Assembly: GCF_000527095.1 (NCBI RefSeq)
Contig: NZ_AZUN01000001.1
Span: forward strand, 1,984,001 to 2,048,000
Reading direction: 5' to 3'
Origin: Methylomicrobium lacus LW14
GTDB lineage: Bacteria > Pseudomonadota > Gammaproteobacteria > Methylococcales > Methylomonadaceae
DNA: 64,000 nt
Positions 62,101-64,000 of the stretch are shown piece by piece (positions within the stretch are counted from its first letter, which is position 1; every line of letters begins with the position of its first letter). Both the position numbers and the translations under genes were made by a program. Under the pieces are notes generated by a model. That model made no database searches. It saw only the letters and a program-made list of their open reading frames with translations, and had not been told where the DNA came from.

Positions 62101-62880
62101 CTATTTCTGTCGAGCAGGCGAGAGTTTTATCTCCACTCGGCGATTCTTCGAGCGGCCCGCTTTGGTACGGTTGGAAGCCACCGGAACAGCATCGCCAAGC
62201 CCCTTCACAATGATTCTGTCGCCGGCGACGCCTTTTTTCTTCAGCAGTCGGGCGATAGACGTTGCCCGCAGCATCGAGACGATTTTATTCCACTTTGAGG
62301 CTTGCAAAGGGGTGAAGCCATCCGGTATCGATTTATCGGCATGTCCCTCAACAATGACTTTATCCGAAGGCTGCGCCTGGATAAGTGGGATAATGTTATC
62401 GATCGCTTCTTGTGCGCTGGCTATGGGTATTGCCACTCCTGGAGAAAACGAGCCATCACCCAGAACGAGCAGCGTCACCGGTCCCTTTGGAGGAGAAGTT
62501 TTTTCCTCTGCCGCGATTGGCTTGACTAACTCTGGCGATTTTTCATCGAGTGGCGGGATAGTTGCCTCCGGGACGGCTTGCAGTGATTGCGTAGTGCGCA
62601 AATCCCCCCGGCTTGTATCAATTGCATTATCGATTTGCTCAACCTTGCCTTCAAACTGCGTGATGGATGACTCTAGCTTATTATCGACCTCGGAACTCTG
62701 CGTTTGTTCCTGCATCGGTTTATCAATAGACTGATCGAATGATTCTGACGATGCATAGGCCTCTGTTTTGCCTCCTTGTGAAGCTGGTTCTCTCCGCAAA
62801 GGGATTAACAGTGCCGAAATAAAAATCAATAGGGACAGCCCATACAACGTAAATGAGATCACGGTAATCGCTCTGCGCAT
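62101..62880 (-). CDS. OmpA/MotB-domain inner-membrane-anchored protein
   Basis: A 259-residue protein with one N-terminal membrane helix (about 5-25, ITVISFTLYGLSLLIFISAL), a long polar periplasmic linker (about 30-135), and a C-terminal OmpA-like peptidoglycan-binding domain with VIVEGHADKS and the signature NRTKAGRSKNRRVEIKL. The start at 62880 (MRRAITV) has GGAG at a spacing of seven; an ATG nine codons upstream is possible. It lies 12 bases upstream of the tandem ATPase gene on the same strand, so the two are co-transcribed. The pairing recalls ExeA/ExeB-type systems, where an ATPase and a peptidoglycan-binding protein act together in the envelope. Confidence 0.87.
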   Translation of the reverse strand: MRRAITVISFTLYGLSLLIFISALLIPLRREPASQGGKTEAYASSESFDQSIDKPMQEQTQSSEVDNKLESSITQFEGKVEQIDNAIDTSRGDLRTTQSLQAVPEATIPPLDEKSPELVKPIAAEEKTSPPKGPVTLLVLGDGSFSPGVAIPIASAQEAIDNIIPLIQAQPSDKVIVEGHADKSIPDGFTPLQASKWNKIVSMLRATSIARLLKKKGVAGDRIIVKGLGDAVPVASNRTKAGRSKNRRVEIKLSPARQK

Positions 62881-63496
62881 TGCAATGCTCCGGTTATTGT
62901 TCCCCATAGAATCCACTTCGTCCCGTGAAAATCCTCTGTTCCCGATTCGAACCGGGTTGTAGCGGAGTCGAGGGAGAAATCTCAATAGCAGCTCAAAGCA
63001 TCCCCGCACCACCGAATGGCACGGCCAAAGCCATAGATTGCCGCCAGCAGGACAATGACCGTGGTCTCATCGGTATTTTCAAGGCACTTTGCCTAGCTCT
63101 CCGAGAGCTTGCCCTGCGTTTCCCATAAAGCCGGCATCAATCAGACAACCCCGCCACTTAATCCTATCATAAGTTTTTATGCAAATTTCATAAATTTCAT
63201 TACAAGATTAGGGTTATTGCTTTCAAGAAGGTTATGCGATTTTCCTGTTGCTGTCATGCCGGATTGACGGGGATTCCTATAGAAAAAACGCTAGCCCTTA
63301 GTCATTGGTTTGTGACGAGGTGAGCTAGTGTGACGCTCGAATTACCAATAACTGGTCTGTTAGAGTAGCATCGGGGGCAAGAGGTTTCAAAGCGTGTTCA
63401 ATATTTGCCAGGATGGCTAACCTTGGTGGGATTTAAGGCACACTCAGGCACGAAGCCAGGCAATCGCGAACGCTGGATTTCCTTCGTTCGCCCATT
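62881..63496. other. Long intergenic region upstream of the ATPase/OmpA pair
   Basis: About 615 bases without a supported gene. It should contain the promoter of the OmpA-ATPase pair. The section 63160-63240 is AT-rich (A/T runs after a TTTTTATGCAAATTTCATAA stretch), and an inverted repeat of ATTGGT lies at about 63306-63352. No tRNA, integrase or IS remnant is recognised; a T-arm-like match near 62940 lacks the rest of a tRNA. Confidence 0.4.
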
Positions 63497-64000
63497 CTAT
63501 GCGCCGGACTGCCGAGTCAGACCAAGACGCAGGGCGACAGCCAGCGCTTCCTGATACTCTGCCGCGCTGACAGGGCGGGACAGCTCCGGGATGCCGCCGG
63601 CCCGGTAGCAGGGATAGTACTGGTCCATCAGATTCAGATAAGTGCCCGTGGAAATCTCGCGGGCGATGAACTCCAGCACCTTCCCGGTCCCGGCCAATCC
63701 GTTCGGCAGAACCAGGTGCCGTACCCACAATCCCCGATAGGCCAGGCCATTCTTGTCCAATTGTAAATCGCCGACCTGACGATGCATTTCCCTGACCGCC
63801 GCTTGATTGACCTCCCAATAATTGCGCACATGGGAATAGCGGTGGGCGATCGCAGAATCGCCGTATTTCATGTCCGGCATATAGATGTCGATCACGCCAT
63901 CCAATAAGGCGAGTGCCTCGGGGCTGTCGAATCCGCCGGTATTATAGACCAGAGGCAGCCTGAGCCCTTGATGGGCCGCGATCAGAGTCGCTTCGAGCAC
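63497..64000 (-). CDS. Radical-SAM protein, PflA-like (C-terminal part; 5' end outside window)
   Basis: The last 167 residues of a leftward gene whose start lies beyond the window. The visible part resembles the C-terminal half of pyruvate-formate-lyase-activating-enzyme-like proteins (COG1313 type): PLVYNTGGFDSPEALALLDG, DIYMPDMKYGDS and RHLVLPNGLAGTGKVLEFIA. The CxxxCxxC cluster motif would be in the missing part. It ends in a Tyr/Cys segment DQYYPCYRAGG. The target of such proteins is unknown. It is in the same direction as the OmpA/ATPase pair but 616 bases upstream of it. Confidence 0.8.
   Translation of the reverse strand: MLEATLIAAHQGLRLPLVYNTGGFDSPEALALLDGVIDIYMPDMKYGDSAIAHRYSHVRNYWEVNQAAVREMHRQVGDLQLDKNGLAYRGLWVRHLVLPNGLAGTGKVLEFIAREISTGTYLNLMDQYYPCYRAGGIPELSRPVSAAEYQEALAVALRLGLTRQSGA

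Noticed and set aside
62935..62960. tRNA-like T-arm (GGTTCGAATC on the minus strand)
   Set aside because: The stem has only four pairs around an eight-base loop, and no acceptor, D or anticodon arm can be drawn around it.

Overview
The window looks like chromosomal DNA of a moderately GC-rich gammaproteobacterium. The best fit is a methanotroph of the Methylococcales type, which is an inference. The reasons are gammaproteobacterial gene orders (rpsU-yqeY-dnaG-rpoD, hemC-hemD-hemX-hemY, bioF-bioH-bioC-bioD, pdxA-rsmA) together with a hopanoid-type RND transporter (HpnN-like) and a hydroxylamine oxidoreductase pair, haoA-haoB. Ammonia-cooxidising methanotrophs use such a pair to deal with the hydroxylamine made by methane monooxygenase. 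No methane monooxygenase gene lies in this window, so the assignment rests on context.

Layout. 1-4.9 kb: the end of apbE, then hpnN, a MarC-family gene and corA, all rightward. 5.1-6.6 kb: two AT-rich orphan genes that look acquired. 6.9-14.5 kb: glpD and comF leftward, then the biotin genes bioB, bioF, bioH, bioC, bioD rightward, with a composite palindromic element between bioB and bioF. 14.5-19.9 kb: a YeeZ-like epimerase, a DUF523/YbgA protein, DUF1499, photolyase, a CPBP protease and rsmE. 19.9-27.9 kb, leftward: the one-carbon/SAM block metK-ahcY-metF, preceded by the macromolecular-synthesis operon rpsU-yqeY-dnaG-rpoD with a tRNA-Ile2(CAU) just after rpoD. 28-32.2 kb: tsaD, a two-gene insertion flanked by duplicated pieces of the tsaD/apaH junction, then apaH and apaG. 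32.4-38 kb: mpl and the haem operon hemC-hemD-hemX-hemY. 38-44 kb: a coiled-coil orphan, slyX, hemN, a diguanylate cyclase and a PaaK-like adenylate-forming enzyme. 44-50.7 kb: a run of small membrane or secreted proteins, a rhomboid protease, an N-carbamoylputrescine amidase, a thioredoxin-like protein and NnrS. 50.8-57 kb: pdxA, rsmA, a repeat-motif membrane protein, then leftward yciB-yciI-bolA-parvulin lipoprotein, and DUF1244. 57-64 kb, leftward: haoA-haoB, a DUF697 protein, an OmpA-domain protein with a tandem-duplicated ExeA/MshM-like ATPase, and the end of a PflA-like radical-SAM gene.

How it works together. Most genes are housekeeping: biotin, SAM recycling, haem, replication/transcription/translation, pyridoxal phosphate and cell wall recycling. 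The accessory content lies in four places: the AT-rich pair at 5.1-6.6 kb; the insertion at the tsaD-apaH junction (29.0-31.0 kb); the DSMLxRHF repeat protein at 53.0-54.1 kb, preceded by a structured, terminator-like leader; and the ATPase/OmpA pair at 60.6-62.9 kb, whose ATPase holds one intact and one decayed copy of its nucleotide-binding domain. A near-identical 18-base palindromic element sits in the promoter region of haoAB and of an unlinked secreted-protein gene at 44.15 kb, and may define a small regulon.

All product names come from reading the translated sequences and recognising motifs. No database search was run.
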